From: Henriciella sp.
GTDB taxonomy: Bacteria > Pseudomonadota > Alphaproteobacteria > Caulobacterales > Hyphomonadaceae
DNA: 64,000 bases
Assembly (NCBI GenBank): GCA_030066975.1
Contig: JASJAO010000007.1
Span: 207,094 to 271,093 of the forward strand
Reading direction: 5' to 3'
This document shows positions 52,847-63,903 of the stretch, in pieces. A model generated the notes under the pieces. The model was not told the DNA's origin. It searched no databases and saw only the letters and a program-made list of their open reading frames with translations. Position 1 is the first letter of the stretch, and each line of letters opens with the position of its first letter. A program made the position numbers and the translations under genes.

Positions 52847-54118
52847 ATGCCCTCAAATGCACCTTTGACGACCCGGCGTTCGGCGCTCAAAACGCTTGGA
52901 CTTGGCATGGTCGCCGCGGGTGCTGCGGGCTGTACGACCTCAACGGTCGCGGCAGAGGCATCTGCGCCAAATTCGGGCTCAGACGCGAAGCTGGCGCACC
53001 CGACTCATATGGTGTCACCAGACGTCATCTACATGAACGCCGCCAACCTGGCGCCAGCTTTCATCTCCGCCTTTGAGGTCCAGCACGCCGCTGCGCTCGC
53101 GGTCCAACGTGATCCATCGTTCCAGAATCGCGATCGTTTCAAAACCTATGCTGACCATGTCCGGACCCGCCTTGCGGCCTATGTTGGCGCGGATCCGTAT
53201 GAGATCGCGATCACAAGAAACACGAGCGAGAGCAATAACCTCATTGTGCAGGGCCTGGCCCTGAAAGCCGGAGATGAGGTGGTGCTCAGCACGCATAATC
53301 ACCAGTCAAACCTGAATGCCTGGCAGGCCCGCGCAGCCCGCGACGGATTGGTGCTGAAGATCAGTGAAACGCCTGTAGACGCCAGGAGTAAAGCTGAAGT
53401 TTTTGAGTCCATCGCGGCCGAAGTCACGCCTAAAACGCGGGTCATTGCGGTCTCACATCTGACCAATACAACAGGGCTGTACTACCCGATTGAAATGCTC
53501 GCTGAACTCGCCGAGGCGAACAATATCTGGCTGCATGTCGACGGCGCTCAGACGTTTGGATGGAAACAGCTCAACCTGCACGAACTGGGCTGCCACTCCT
53601 TCACGGGCAGCACCCATAAATGGTTCATGGGGCCAATGGAATCCGGGCTTCTCTATGTCCGCGCCGATCAGATGGACCGTGTTGACCCGGCCATTGTCAG
53701 CGTCAATTACTGGTCCAGTGCGCCGCGCGGTGAGCCTTTGGTCGACAGTCGCAAGTTTGAACAACTCGGCCAGCGCGATGATTCCAGGCTTGCCGGAATT
53801 GAAGCGACCCTCGACGCGCATGCAGCTATCGGCTTTGGCGAGGTAGAGACCCGCACGATCGCGAATGCCACACTCCTTCGGCAGAAACTGGGGACTATTC
53901 CATGGATCCGTGTTCTCGGGGCAGATGACCCAGAGATGTCGGGGCCAATTTTGCGAGCGCCATTTGAGACAAAATCAGTCTTCGAAACCTATGACAGACT
54001 CTGGGCGACCCGAAAAATAGCCGTAACCCCAGGCTCAGCCGGTATGCGTTTCTCACCTCACATCTACAATACTGCGGACGAGATTGTTGAAGTGACGGAT
54101 CTTCTGGCGTCCCTGTGA
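52847..54118 (+). CDS. Exported class V aminotransferase-fold PLP enzyme (Tat lipoprotein)
   Basis: A 423-residue protein with a twin-arginine signal and lipobox (TTRRSALKTLG then AAGC). The rest is a fold type I, class V domain with LHVDGAQTFG (PLP aspartate) and the lysine in GSTHKWFMGP. Relatives include isopenicillin N epimerase-like enzymes, cysteine desulfurases and EgtE-type C-S lyases. A PLP enzyme exported in folded form is unusual. It starts nine bases after the molybdenum hydroxylase gene, so it is co-transcribed. The reaction cannot be told from the sequence. Confidence 0.85.
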   Translation: MPSNAPLTTRRSALKTLGLGMVAAGAAGCTTSTVAAEASAPNSGSDAKLAHPTHMVSPDVIYMNAANLAPAFISAFEVQHAAALAVQRDPSFQNRDRFKTYADHVRTRLAAYVGADPYEIAITRNTSESNNLIVQGLALKAGDEVVLSTHNHQSNLNAWQARAARDGLVLKISETPVDARSKAEVFESIAAEVTPKTRVIAVSHLTNTTGLYYPIEMLAELAEANNIWLHVDGAQTFGWKQLNLHELGCHSFTGSTHKWFMGPMESGLLYVRADQMDRVDPAIVSVNYWSSAPRGEPLVDSRKFEQLGQRDDSRLAGIEATLDAHAAIGFGEVETRTIANATLLRQKLGTIPWIRVLGADDPEMSGPILRAPFETKSVFETYDRLWATRKIAVTPGSAGMRFSPHIYNTADEIVEVTDLLASL

Positions 54119-54132
54119 AGACCGCAAAGATA

Positions 54133-54159
54133 AAGGGAGCCGCGAGAGGCGGCTCCCTT
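54133..54159. terminator. Bidirectional terminator hairpin
   Basis: An 11-base-pair perfect stem (AAGGGAGCCGC with GCGGCTCCCTT, loop GAGAG) lies in the 57-base gap between two convergent genes. GC-rich with A/T ends, it can stop transcription from both sides. Confidence 0.8.
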
Positions 54160-54175
54160 CTGGGATATTTGAACT

Positions 54176-54736
54176 TTAGCCTGCTGCGTATGGCAGGGAC
54201 GAATGATGCAGGTTGATCTTCAGAGCGCCTTCATCATCGAGGACATAGCCAAATGTGTATTCAACTTTGGTTTCAGCACCGTCTGGACCCGTGAAGTAGT
54301 AGTTGCCCATGGCCATGGCTGAGTCGCCATCTGTGTAGATGCCATTGCTTTCCCAGCGGACATTGGTCCAGCCTTTGATGGCAAAACCGCTATCTTCAGT
54401 GCCTTCTGTGCCGATGAAGTAAGACAGAGCTTCGTCATATGTCTCACGAAACTGATCGTCGGCGGCCAGTGTTGGCTTGAACATCACTGCTGTGTCGCCA
54501 TAGGCGTAAAGCGATTTGATGTGCTTCTTGGCACGGGCTTTGTAGTCGCCTTCAGCTGCGTGCACGCTTGAAATGGCAACGATACCTTCGCCCCATTCCG
54601 TTTGTACCGCGATCACGTCTTCTTTGGAGATGCCTTCCGAGGTTGCGTCCGCATTGTCTGCCGCAGCGGTTGACGCACCAGCAACCAAGACCAATCCAGC
54701 CAGGCCACCCTTAATGGCTTTCATGTTGTTGTTCAT
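54176..54736 (-). CDS. Secreted iota-carbonic-anhydrase-like protein (CaMKII association domain)
   Basis: About 186 residues: a signal peptide (LAGLVLVAGASTAAA, end near residue 26), then an NTF2-like domain with VMFKPTLA, a FIGTEGTEDSGFAIKGW segment and the C-terminal HHSSLPY. The HHSSxP motif marks iota-class carbonic anhydrases, some of which work without a metal. AAGGAAA is spaced well before the ATG at 54736. It should be periplasmic, where it could speed carbon dioxide/bicarbonate exchange. Divergent from the DUF1826 gene across a palindrome-rich region. Confidence 0.8.
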   Translation of the reverse strand: MNNNMKAIKGGLAGLVLVAGASTAAADNADATSEGISKEDVIAVQTEWGEGIVAISSVHAAEGDYKARAKKHIKSLYAYGDTAVMFKPTLAADDQFRETYDEALSYFIGTEGTEDSGFAIKGWTNVRWESNGIYTDGDSAMAMGNYYFTGPDGAETKVEYTFGYVLDDEGALKINLHHSSLPYAAG

Positions 54737-54763
54737 TGTAGATTTCCTTTTGAGAGGTTAGGC

Positions 54764-54787
54764 GGCGAGGGCCCTGAGGCCCTCGCC
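54764..54787. terminator. Strong hairpin in the 5' region of the carbonic-anhydrase-like gene
   Basis: GGCGAGGGCC and GGCCCTCGCC form a perfect 10-base-pair stem with loop CTGA, 28 bases from the start codon. No U-tract follows in either direction, so it may be a leader structure that controls the transcript and not a terminator proper. Confidence 0.5.
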
Positions 54788-55087
54788 TTGGGAATGACGC
54801 TTACGACCGGTAAACGCAGCCGTTTGCGTCCTGGCCACACAAACCGGGGAGGAAGGTGTGGGCCAATTTCGTTTAGACTAGCGTTCGAGAGAGACCCGCG
54901 ACCAACGGGATGTCGCTTGACCGTCGCAGAGGGACTGGCGCCCGCGACGTGACAGATTTAGCCAAGTTTCAATGTTCATTTCGTGACTCACGATAAACGC
55001 AATGAAGTGACCGTATAACGTCACAAATAGGTCGACTTTTTCCCCCGACAAGGGCAAAACGACTCTAATTTCCGAACCTTTTGGAAC
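54788..55087. promoter_or_regulatory. Divergent regulatory region with two palindromes
   Basis: This 300-base region holds no convincing gene. TCGTGA-C-TCACGA at 54981-54993 is a perfect odd-centred palindrome, and GTGACCGTATAACGTCAC at 55007-55024 has five-base perfect arms with a partly symmetrical centre. Centres lie about 29 bases apart. They probably serve the carbonic-anhydrase-like and DUF1826 promoters. A 21-codon frame with two cysteines (54801-54866, minus) is noted but weak. Confidence 0.5.
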
Positions 55088-55774
55088 ATGATCTTGATGC
55101 CGAAAACTGCCCTTCAGACCCAGACATGCGAGCCTGCAGAACGTTCGTATCAGGACTTGCCAGTCGCTTCTGTGCCGAGCCCCGGTCATTTGCGTAACAG
55201 TCTAGCGCCCTCTATTGACGCGGCGATCTGCAATCGTGTTCTGCCGATAGGTGTGGCCGATTGGCTCAATGATCTGCCGGTAGAGCACCTGCCGCAAGGA
55301 CGATATGTGCTGGACCCTGATGAAGTATCTGCATGCTTAGCGCACCTGTTTGCGGCCAAGGGCGTTCAGTCAGCACCCGCCCTGAACTGGCTCTGCGAAG
55401 ACGCCGCGCAGCTCGCCCGCTGCATCTGCGCGGTGACCGGAACGACACGGCCACGCCTGCGGGTTGAGCCTGTGTTTGATAATGCCTGTGCCAAATTTCA
55501 TGTCGATAATGTCGTCGCGCGTTTGATCTGCACCTATCGCGGGCCAGGAACACAGATCAGCCTTGAGGGCACCGCATCCGACGTGACCAATACGGTTACG
55601 ACTGGATCGCCAATCTTGCTGAAAGGGTTACGCTGGCCCGGCGCAGAAGATTTGAAGCTGCGCCACCGGTCGCCCCCGATTTCGGGGACAGGGCTGTCCC
55701 GGCTGGTTCTCGTTGTGGAAGGGATTTCAGATTCAGAGATCTCACCTGAATATGATCGACTTTATGAACACTAG
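55088..55774 (+). CDS. DUF1826 domain protein
   Basis: About 228 residues. The segment NACAKFHVDNVVARLICTYRGPGTQ is the characteristic core of DUF1826, a cytoplasmic family with conserved Cys and His. I recall the family near zinc-homeostasis genes (COG0523 GTPases), but its activity is not known. An in-frame ATG at 55097 is an alternative start. The next gene, DUF3299, follows on the same strand after 171 bases, so co-transcription is possible. Confidence 0.8.
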   Translation: MILMPKTALQTQTCEPAERSYQDLPVASVPSPGHLRNSLAPSIDAAICNRVLPIGVADWLNDLPVEHLPQGRYVLDPDEVSACLAHLFAAKGVQSAPALNWLCEDAAQLARCICAVTGTTRPRLRVEPVFDNACAKFHVDNVVARLICTYRGPGTQISLEGTASDVTNTVTTGSPILLKGLRWPGAEDLKLRHRSPPISGTGLSRLVLVVEGISDSEISPEYDRLYEH

Positions 55775-55945
55775 GTCTTCGCTGGCTTTAACAGATATTT
55801 ATATTGCCTCTTCGCGCAGTGCCTCTGAAGATGAGCGGCTGAATTTGGTCGTCCTGCCGAACTTGTCCTCACACCGCATAAGGCTGAACATATGTATGCC
55901 TGTGCGAGGTGGGAACCTGGTTGCGTAGACATGTGGAGCGCGAAT

Positions 55946-56689
55946 ATGAGGCCTTTTGCAGCAATCTTTCTCGCGCTGGTTCTCGGAAGTTGCGCTGAGC
56001 CCGCCCCGGCCCCCGAGCCCTCGGAAACTGTCGCACAGCAAACGGCGCCGCCGCCTCTGCCGGAGGGGGCCGAGACAGTCGAGTTTGAACGCACCGTCAC
56101 GGCCGAAGAGACCAGCGCTGCGGCCCAAAACAAGACACCGGACGCCGGCAGCGATGAACCGACCTATTGGGGGATCAAGCCGGGCGAAGCGCTGACTTTG
56201 ATGTGGGAAGATCTGATGCCGGAAGGGGCGGAAGAACAGCTCATGCGCGAGTATGAAGAGTTCTACGCGATGCTGGACAAGCGCTACTCTGCGAACATGA
56301 CGACGCTGGCGGATGCGGACCCTTATGGGGGCATCGCGGAAGGATCGGATCTCGATTATATGCCTCAGTTTGGAACCTTTGAGGTTGTGGAAGACCTCGA
56401 TGGCGAGCTGGTGCGCATTCCAGGTTACATTGTTCCGTTTGATTTCAACTTACAGCGTCGCCACAGCGAGTTTCTGTTCGTGCCCTATATGGGCGCCTGT
56501 ATTCACACACCGCCGCCGCCGCCAAACCAGATCGTATACGTTCGCGCCGACCCGGCTGTTCGGATCAAAGATATCTGGGACCCGTACTGGGTTGAGGGGA
56601 CGCTGAGCGTTGAACGCAATGACAATGAGCTCGGCGATGCGGCCTATGCACTCACGCTGGACGTCTTAGACCCCTATCCAATGCCCTAA
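55946..56689 (+). CDS. DUF3299 lipoprotein
   Basis: About 247 residues with a lipoprotein signal (ALVLGSCAEP) and a Pro/Glu-rich linker. The C-terminal domain has IPGYIVPFDF, EFLFVPYMGACIHTPPPPPNQ and a GTLSVER-type end, the signature of DUF3299. The ATG at 55946 has GGAG correctly spaced and opens the signal peptide; longer in-frame starts do not. Members occur beside metal or multidrug export genes, but the function is unknown. The single conserved Cys-x-His suggests a metal site. Confidence 0.82.
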   Translation: MRPFAAIFLALVLGSCAEPAPAPEPSETVAQQTAPPPLPEGAETVEFERTVTAEETSAAAQNKTPDAGSDEPTYWGIKPGEALTLMWEDLMPEGAEEQLMREYEEFYAMLDKRYSANMTTLADADPYGGIAEGSDLDYMPQFGTFEVVEDLDGELVRIPGYIVPFDFNLQRRHSEFLFVPYMGACIHTPPPPPNQIVYVRADPAVRIKDIWDPYWVEGTLSVERNDNELGDAAYALTLDVLDPYPMP

Positions 56690-56743
56690 AACTGTTGCAC
56701 TCAGGCATTAGGATCAGCGCGACGAACGAACAGGACAATCACT

Positions 56744-58666
56744 ATGGACCAGAGTGAAAATCAAACTTCAAATCCACGCATCCGCGCGGGCGCGCGCACC
56801 ATCACCGATATTATTGAGACGCGTTTGGACCGGCGCGGCTTTCTGGGAGGACTGGCGGCCACGGGCGGCCTGTTCGCGACCGGGTGTACGACAACATCTT
56901 CGGTGGTTTCGACTGAGCTGGAGGACGCCCCGTCCGGCTTCTCTTTTCAAGAGATCATGCGCGGGGTTGATGAAACGCATCATGTCCCCGACGGCTACAC
57001 CTCAGATCTCCTGATCCGCTGGGGCGATCCGCTGTTCAACGACAGCCCGGCCTTTGATCCCTACAATCAGTCTGAAGCCGCACAGTTGAAACAGTTTGGC
57101 TACAATAACGACTATCTCGGCTTTGTCTCACTCGGCGAGACTGCAGAAGGTCAGCCGCATGGCCTGCTATGTGTGAACCATGAATATGTCTCAACGCCGC
57201 TGATGCAGCCGGATGTGGCAGCGGATTATCCGAATTCGATGACAGAGGCGCGCTGCCTCACCGAAATGGCGGCGCATGGCGGCTCCGTGGTCGAGATAGT
57301 GCAAACCGAGACGGGCTGGGCGCCGGTGGTCGGCAGCAAGTATAATCGCCGCATCACCGCGCACCGCACGCCAATGGAACTGACCGGACCAGCCGCTGGC
57401 GCCAAGCGCCTTCAGACCAAAGAAGACCCCTCGGGGCGCCTGGTCGCGGGAACGATGAACAATTGTGCGGGTGGGATCACGCCCTGGGGCACCTGGCTGA
57501 TGGCGGAAGAGAATTTTAACGGCAACTTCCTCGGGGAGCTGCCAGCCGATCATCCCGAAGCTGAAAATCATGAACGCTATGGCGTCCCGGGCGGCTGGTA
57601 TCAGTGGGGCCGTCATATTGATCGCTACGACGTCTCGAAAGAGCCGAACGAGCCCAATCGTTTTGGCTGGGTGGTCGAAGTCGATCCGATGGACCCTCGG
57701 TCGACGCCGAAGAAACGCACCGCGCTTGGCCGGTTCAAGCATGAAGGGGCCGAAAGCGTGATCGCGCCGGATGGCCGCGTGGTGCTCTATATGGGCGATG
57801 ATCAGCGGTTCGACTATGTCTACAAATTCGTGACCGCCGGGCGCTACACGCCAGATGCACCGACCGCCAATCGCGACCTGCTCGACGAGGGCACGCTCTA
57901 TGTGGCGCGCTTCTATGAGGATGGCGGGCTTGAATGGATCCCGCTTGTGTTCGGGGAAGGTCTGTTGACACCGGAGAACGGCTTCAACTCGCAAGCCGAC
58001 GTGCTGATTGAAACACGGCGCGCTGCTGACCTGATGAGTGCGACCCCAATGGATCGCCCGGAAGACGTCGAACCGGATCCGCGCACCGGTAAAGTCTGGG
58101 TCATGCTGACCAATAATCATCGCCGCACAGAGGATGAAGTGGATGCCGCCAATCCGCGGGCGAACAACCGGTTCGGACACGTGATCGAGATTACCGAGCC
58201 GGAGGGGGATTTCACAGCCACCCAATCGCGTTGGGAGATTCTTGTGCGCTGTGGTGACCCGGATGTGGCTGAAATTGGCGCGACCTGGAACCCGTTGACC
58301 AGCGATCAGGGCTGGTTTGGCAGCCCGGACAATTGCGCGCTCGATCCGCAAGGGCGCCTCTGGATCGCAACCGACGGTAATGAAGGCACCGGGGCGGCCG
58401 ATGGCGTCTGGGCGATGGACACGTCCGGTGACAGACGCGGCACCGGACGGGCCTTCTTCCGCGCCCCGATTGGCGCTGAAGTGTGCGGGCCGCGGTTTAC
58501 CGATGATGGCCGGACCCTGTTTGTGGCGGTTCAACACCCCGGCGATGGCGATGGCGCGAGCTTTGAAGCCCCGACCACACGCTGGCCCGATTTCGATGAC
58601 GCACTTCCGCCGCGCCCGAGCGTACTCGCGCTTCGGCGGCTGGATGGCGGCCCGGTCGGCTCCTAG
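56744..58666 (+). CDS. phoX: PhoX family alkaline phosphatase (DUF839)
   Basis: A 640-residue Tat-exported protein (LDRRGFLGGLAATGGLFATGC). Typical PhoX segments are GFVSLGE, LLCVNHEYVS, NCAGGITPWGTWLMAEENF, YMGDDQRFDYVYKFV and FGSPDNCALDPQGRLWIATDG. PhoX uses iron and calcium, not zinc, to free phosphate from organic esters in the periplasm. A cysteine at the end of the signal may be lipidated. It starts 54 bases after the DUF3299 gene. I see no clear Pho box, so its control here is unclear. Confidence 0.9.
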   Translation: MDQSENQTSNPRIRAGARTITDIIETRLDRRGFLGGLAATGGLFATGCTTTSSVVSTELEDAPSGFSFQEIMRGVDETHHVPDGYTSDLLIRWGDPLFNDSPAFDPYNQSEAAQLKQFGYNNDYLGFVSLGETAEGQPHGLLCVNHEYVSTPLMQPDVAADYPNSMTEARCLTEMAAHGGSVVEIVQTETGWAPVVGSKYNRRITAHRTPMELTGPAAGAKRLQTKEDPSGRLVAGTMNNCAGGITPWGTWLMAEENFNGNFLGELPADHPEAENHERYGVPGGWYQWGRHIDRYDVSKEPNEPNRFGWVVEVDPMDPRSTPKKRTALGRFKHEGAESVIAPDGRVVLYMGDDQRFDYVYKFVTAGRYTPDAPTANRDLLDEGTLYVARFYEDGGLEWIPLVFGEGLLTPENGFNSQADVLIETRRAADLMSATPMDRPEDVEPDPRTGKVWVMLTNNHRRTEDEVDAANPRANNRFGHVIEITEPEGDFTATQSRWEILVRCGDPDVAEIGATWNPLTSDQGWFGSPDNCALDPQGRLWIATDGNEGTGAADGVWAMDTSGDRRGTGRAFFRAPIGAEVCGPRFTDDGRTLFVAVQHPGDGDGASFEAPTTRWPDFDDALPPRPSVLALRRLDGGPVGS

Positions 58667-58702
58667 CGAGCCATACGGACCCGACAAGTCTCTGACAAAG
58701 AA

Positions 58703-58736
58703 AAAGCCCCGAAAAGCATTAACTTTTCAGGGCTTT
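58703..58736. terminator. Bidirectional terminator after phoX
   Basis: AAAGCCC-C-GAAAAG and CTTTTC-A-GGGCTTT form a 13-base-pair stem with one mismatch and loop CATTAA. An A-run precedes it and TTTATTT follows. Confidence 0.8.
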
Positions 58737-58737
58737 A

Positions 58738-58767
58738 TTTGGGTGCGGGAGCTCGCACCCACCAAAA
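58738..58767. other. Second hairpin with a tRNA-acceptor-like end
   Basis: GGGTGCG and CGCACCC pair over seven bases around GGAGCT, followed directly by ACCA. The shape is that of a tRNA acceptor stem plus discriminator and CCA without the body. It may be a second terminator, a tRNA remnant or an integration point at the edge of the accessory segment. Confidence 0.4.
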
Positions 58768-58800
58768 GAGCAGACAAGTAATTCCATTCAAAACAGAGGG

Positions 58801-58935
58801 TTAAACCTTGGTTGCCAAAGCCCTTTCCAATGATCTGTAATTAGAGGAACGCATAGTATCGTCCATTGTGCTTCCTCGCACAAAACGCCTCTCTTCTGAG
58901 AATAAAACATCTTGGAAAAATTGGTAATTCGCCAT
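58801..58935 (-). CDS. Possible small protein, 44 residues
   Basis: A short frame starting at the ATG at 58935 with AGGAG five bases upstream. The product begins MANYQFFQDVLF and is rich in Arg and Ser. No family is recognised. The good ribosome site is the only support. It lies alone between the phoX terminator and the EF-Tu fusion gene, on the opposite strand. Longer in-frame starts reach 59013. Confidence 0.35.
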   Translation of the reverse strand: MANYQFFQDVLFSEERRFVRGSTMDDTMRSSNYRSLERALATKV

Positions 58936-59176
58936 CGGACTCCTATTCGTCGAGTGGTCCCGGACATTGATGCTTCGCAGCAGTTCGATCCGCGAGAGGC
59001 TCAAAATGAACATATACTAAGCGCATCGCGACCCGACCTGAGAGATCAGCCTAGATAAACCTAAATCTATTCGAATCCTTTTTATTTTGAGTTGAATAAT
59101 TTTTATTTGGCTTGATTATGAATAAGGCTGAGGCGGCAACACTCCACGTTAAAAGACGCTCAGCACAGGGTGCGCA
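58936..59176. promoter_or_regulatory. AT-rich leader region of the EF-Tu-CHAT operon
   Basis: The 240 bases before the fusion gene are much richer in A and T than the chromosome to the left. TTGAGT at 59087-59092 and TTGATT/GATTAT at about 59112-59119 are possible -35 and -10 elements, but the spacing (19-21) is poor. No tuf-operon leader or ribosomal-protein gene is present. Confidence 0.35.
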
Positions 59177-62127
<2,951 letters not shown>

Positions 62128-62128
<1 letters not shown>

Positions 62129-63642
62129 TGAGCGAGTCGTTCCAGTTGGCAGGCGACAACAGGGAGTTGCACCTCGAGCAAAGCGGTTTGGTTGTCTTTG
62201 CCCCAGGGCTGGTAGGATCCGGTGAGTGCTTTGAACGCAAAGACTCCGGAAAAGTCCGATCTGAAGCTGGTGAGCTGGCGGCATGGGACGAAGCAATCTC
62301 CGAAACCGATTTTGAAGACCGTCACACGATTGTATTAGAGGCTGATACCCCTATCGAAGCATCAGGTCGGTTGCGCCGATCGTCGGACATCGAACTTGGC
62401 GATATGATGCTGACCGCGCCGCTTGCAAACGACGAAACCGCGATTCTCATGTATTGCGATGAAAGCGGCGGCACAAGCTTTCACGCACCGGAGCTTGAGA
62501 GTGTTGCCAGTAAAGTTCGCTCATCCAAAGGACAAAAATCCGCGACTTTTCATTTCGCGCTCCGCCATCCAGTGGATACAGGGGGAAGTACCACCAGAGG
62601 GTTTGTCGGCAATTTAACATCAAAAATTTTTAAGATCATCGTCGTCAAAGTTGCTCCCGACTTCGCTGGCTCATTAGCAGTGCGAGCGGTACAAAAATGG
62701 GAAGACTCCAATCGAGCATTTCAGGGATTGTTCGATGAGAACCCTGCGTTCTGGGAATCTGAGCCAACGGAACTTTTCGCAAATTTCGACCGCATTGAAG
62801 GCAAAAGGTCACTTCTGTTCATACACGGCACCTTCAGTACGAATGCCAGGACTTTCTTCGAACTCTCAGAAAACGGGGCGCTTTTAGAAACCCTGAGCTC
62901 GCTATACGAAGACCGGGTGCTAGGCTTCAATCACCAGACGTTGACTTCTAGCGTCGCTGAGAACGTGGCTTTGTTTTATGATCAGTTTGTGGATCACCCT
63001 GGCTCTTACGAGTTTGATATTATCGCCCATAGCCGGGGCGGGCTCGTAGCGCGTGCCATCAATGACCTCCCCGATGAAGCAATAGCGGAAGCTTTGGGGA
63101 GACACTGGGTTCGCCCAACAAATGTTTCGATCAAGATACGCAGGATTGTCTTTGTGGCGACGCCAAATGAAGGGACGATAATGGCTGACCCTAAAGGCGT
63201 GCCAGCTTTCACGCATCGACTTTCAACGTATATCAATATGCTGCCAGATGGATTCATTTCTGTTTCAATGGGGGCTGTCCTTGCATTGGCATCGTCGATA
63301 TTGGAAGTCGCTATGCCAAGGCTACCCGGATTGGCAGACCAAGTTCCCAACAGTCTCCTGCAAGGGCGCCTTTTACACTCAGGAAATCAAATCTCAAATT
63401 TCTATGCATTCACGTCGAACTATGAGCCAAGCCAGGGTCTGGTTGATTTGATGAAAGACCTCGCAGTCGATTCAATGTTTCAAGGTGATTTGAACGACCT
63501 CGTCGTCCCCACGGCCGGCGTCCACTCAGGTTTAGGCCTGCCGCAGGAACAACTTATAGAATTTGATGCAAGTGCGGGCATTCACCATGGCACATTTTTT
63601 GGCGCGGCAGAAATGTCGCAATTGGCCGAATGGTTGCGCTGA
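62128..63642 (+). CDS. Alpha/beta hydrolase (lipase/esterase-like) partner of the EF-Tu-CHAT protein
   Basis: About 504 residues. The N-terminal 220 residues are an unassigned beta-rich domain (starting near LHLEQSGLVVFAPG). The C-terminal hydrolase has oxyanion motif LLFIHGTFS, nucleophile Ser302 in IIAHSRGGLVARA, probable Asp457 (NDLVVPT) and His486 or 487 (GIHHGTFF). The ATG at 62128 is well spaced from GGGGGAG; an ATG one codon earlier overlaps the previous stop. No signal peptide is seen. PGAP1/lipase-like folds suggest a lipid or protein ester as substrate. I infer an effector that the CHAT protease activates by cutting; the N-terminal domain would be the inhibitory part. Confidence 0.85.
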
Positions 63643-63711
63643 AGAGGAAGCACTCAAGATTCAAATTTTGAGAGTGAGCTATCGGGTAGGTAAATCTGCT
63701 ATCGCACCGTA

Positions 63712-63903
63712 TTAGTTTGCATCAATTGGCAATGCCGAAATCATAAGTCCCGTTTCAGACCTATTCAGACCGTGAATTTCTTCGTGATTTAAGGCAAGTA
63801 GATATTCAACAGCAGTTCTACTTAGTATTTGGCCTGGAACGACGATCGGAAAACCCGGCGGATATGGCGTGTGACCCAGCCCCGTAATTTCCGGCCATGA
63901 ATT
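63712..63903 (-). pseudogene. C-terminal remnant of an Orn/Lys/Arg decarboxylase
   Basis: The minus strand encodes about 60 residues ending in a stop at 63712. They include GHTPYPPGFPIVVPGQ and YLLALNHEEIHG, the signature of the C-terminal domain of PLP-dependent ornithine/lysine/arginine decarboxylases. The rest of the gene is missing upstream because an IS3-type element begins at about 63904. The frame runs on into the element for a few codons only by chance. The fragment cannot be active by itself; the other part of the gene may lie beyond the element. Confidence 0.75.

Noticed and set aside
54801..54866. 21-codon minus-strand frame ending in a two-cysteine motif
   Set aside because: TTG start, no ribosome site, and it lies in the leader region of the carbonic-anhydrase-like gene. 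Kept only as a note.
54878..55189. 103-codon minus-strand frame upstream of DUF1826
   Set aside because: It overlaps the start of the DUF1826 gene and the operator palindromes, with no family match.
58738..58767. A tRNA gene at the second hairpin
   Set aside because: Only an acceptor-like stem is present; there are no D, anticodon or T arms.
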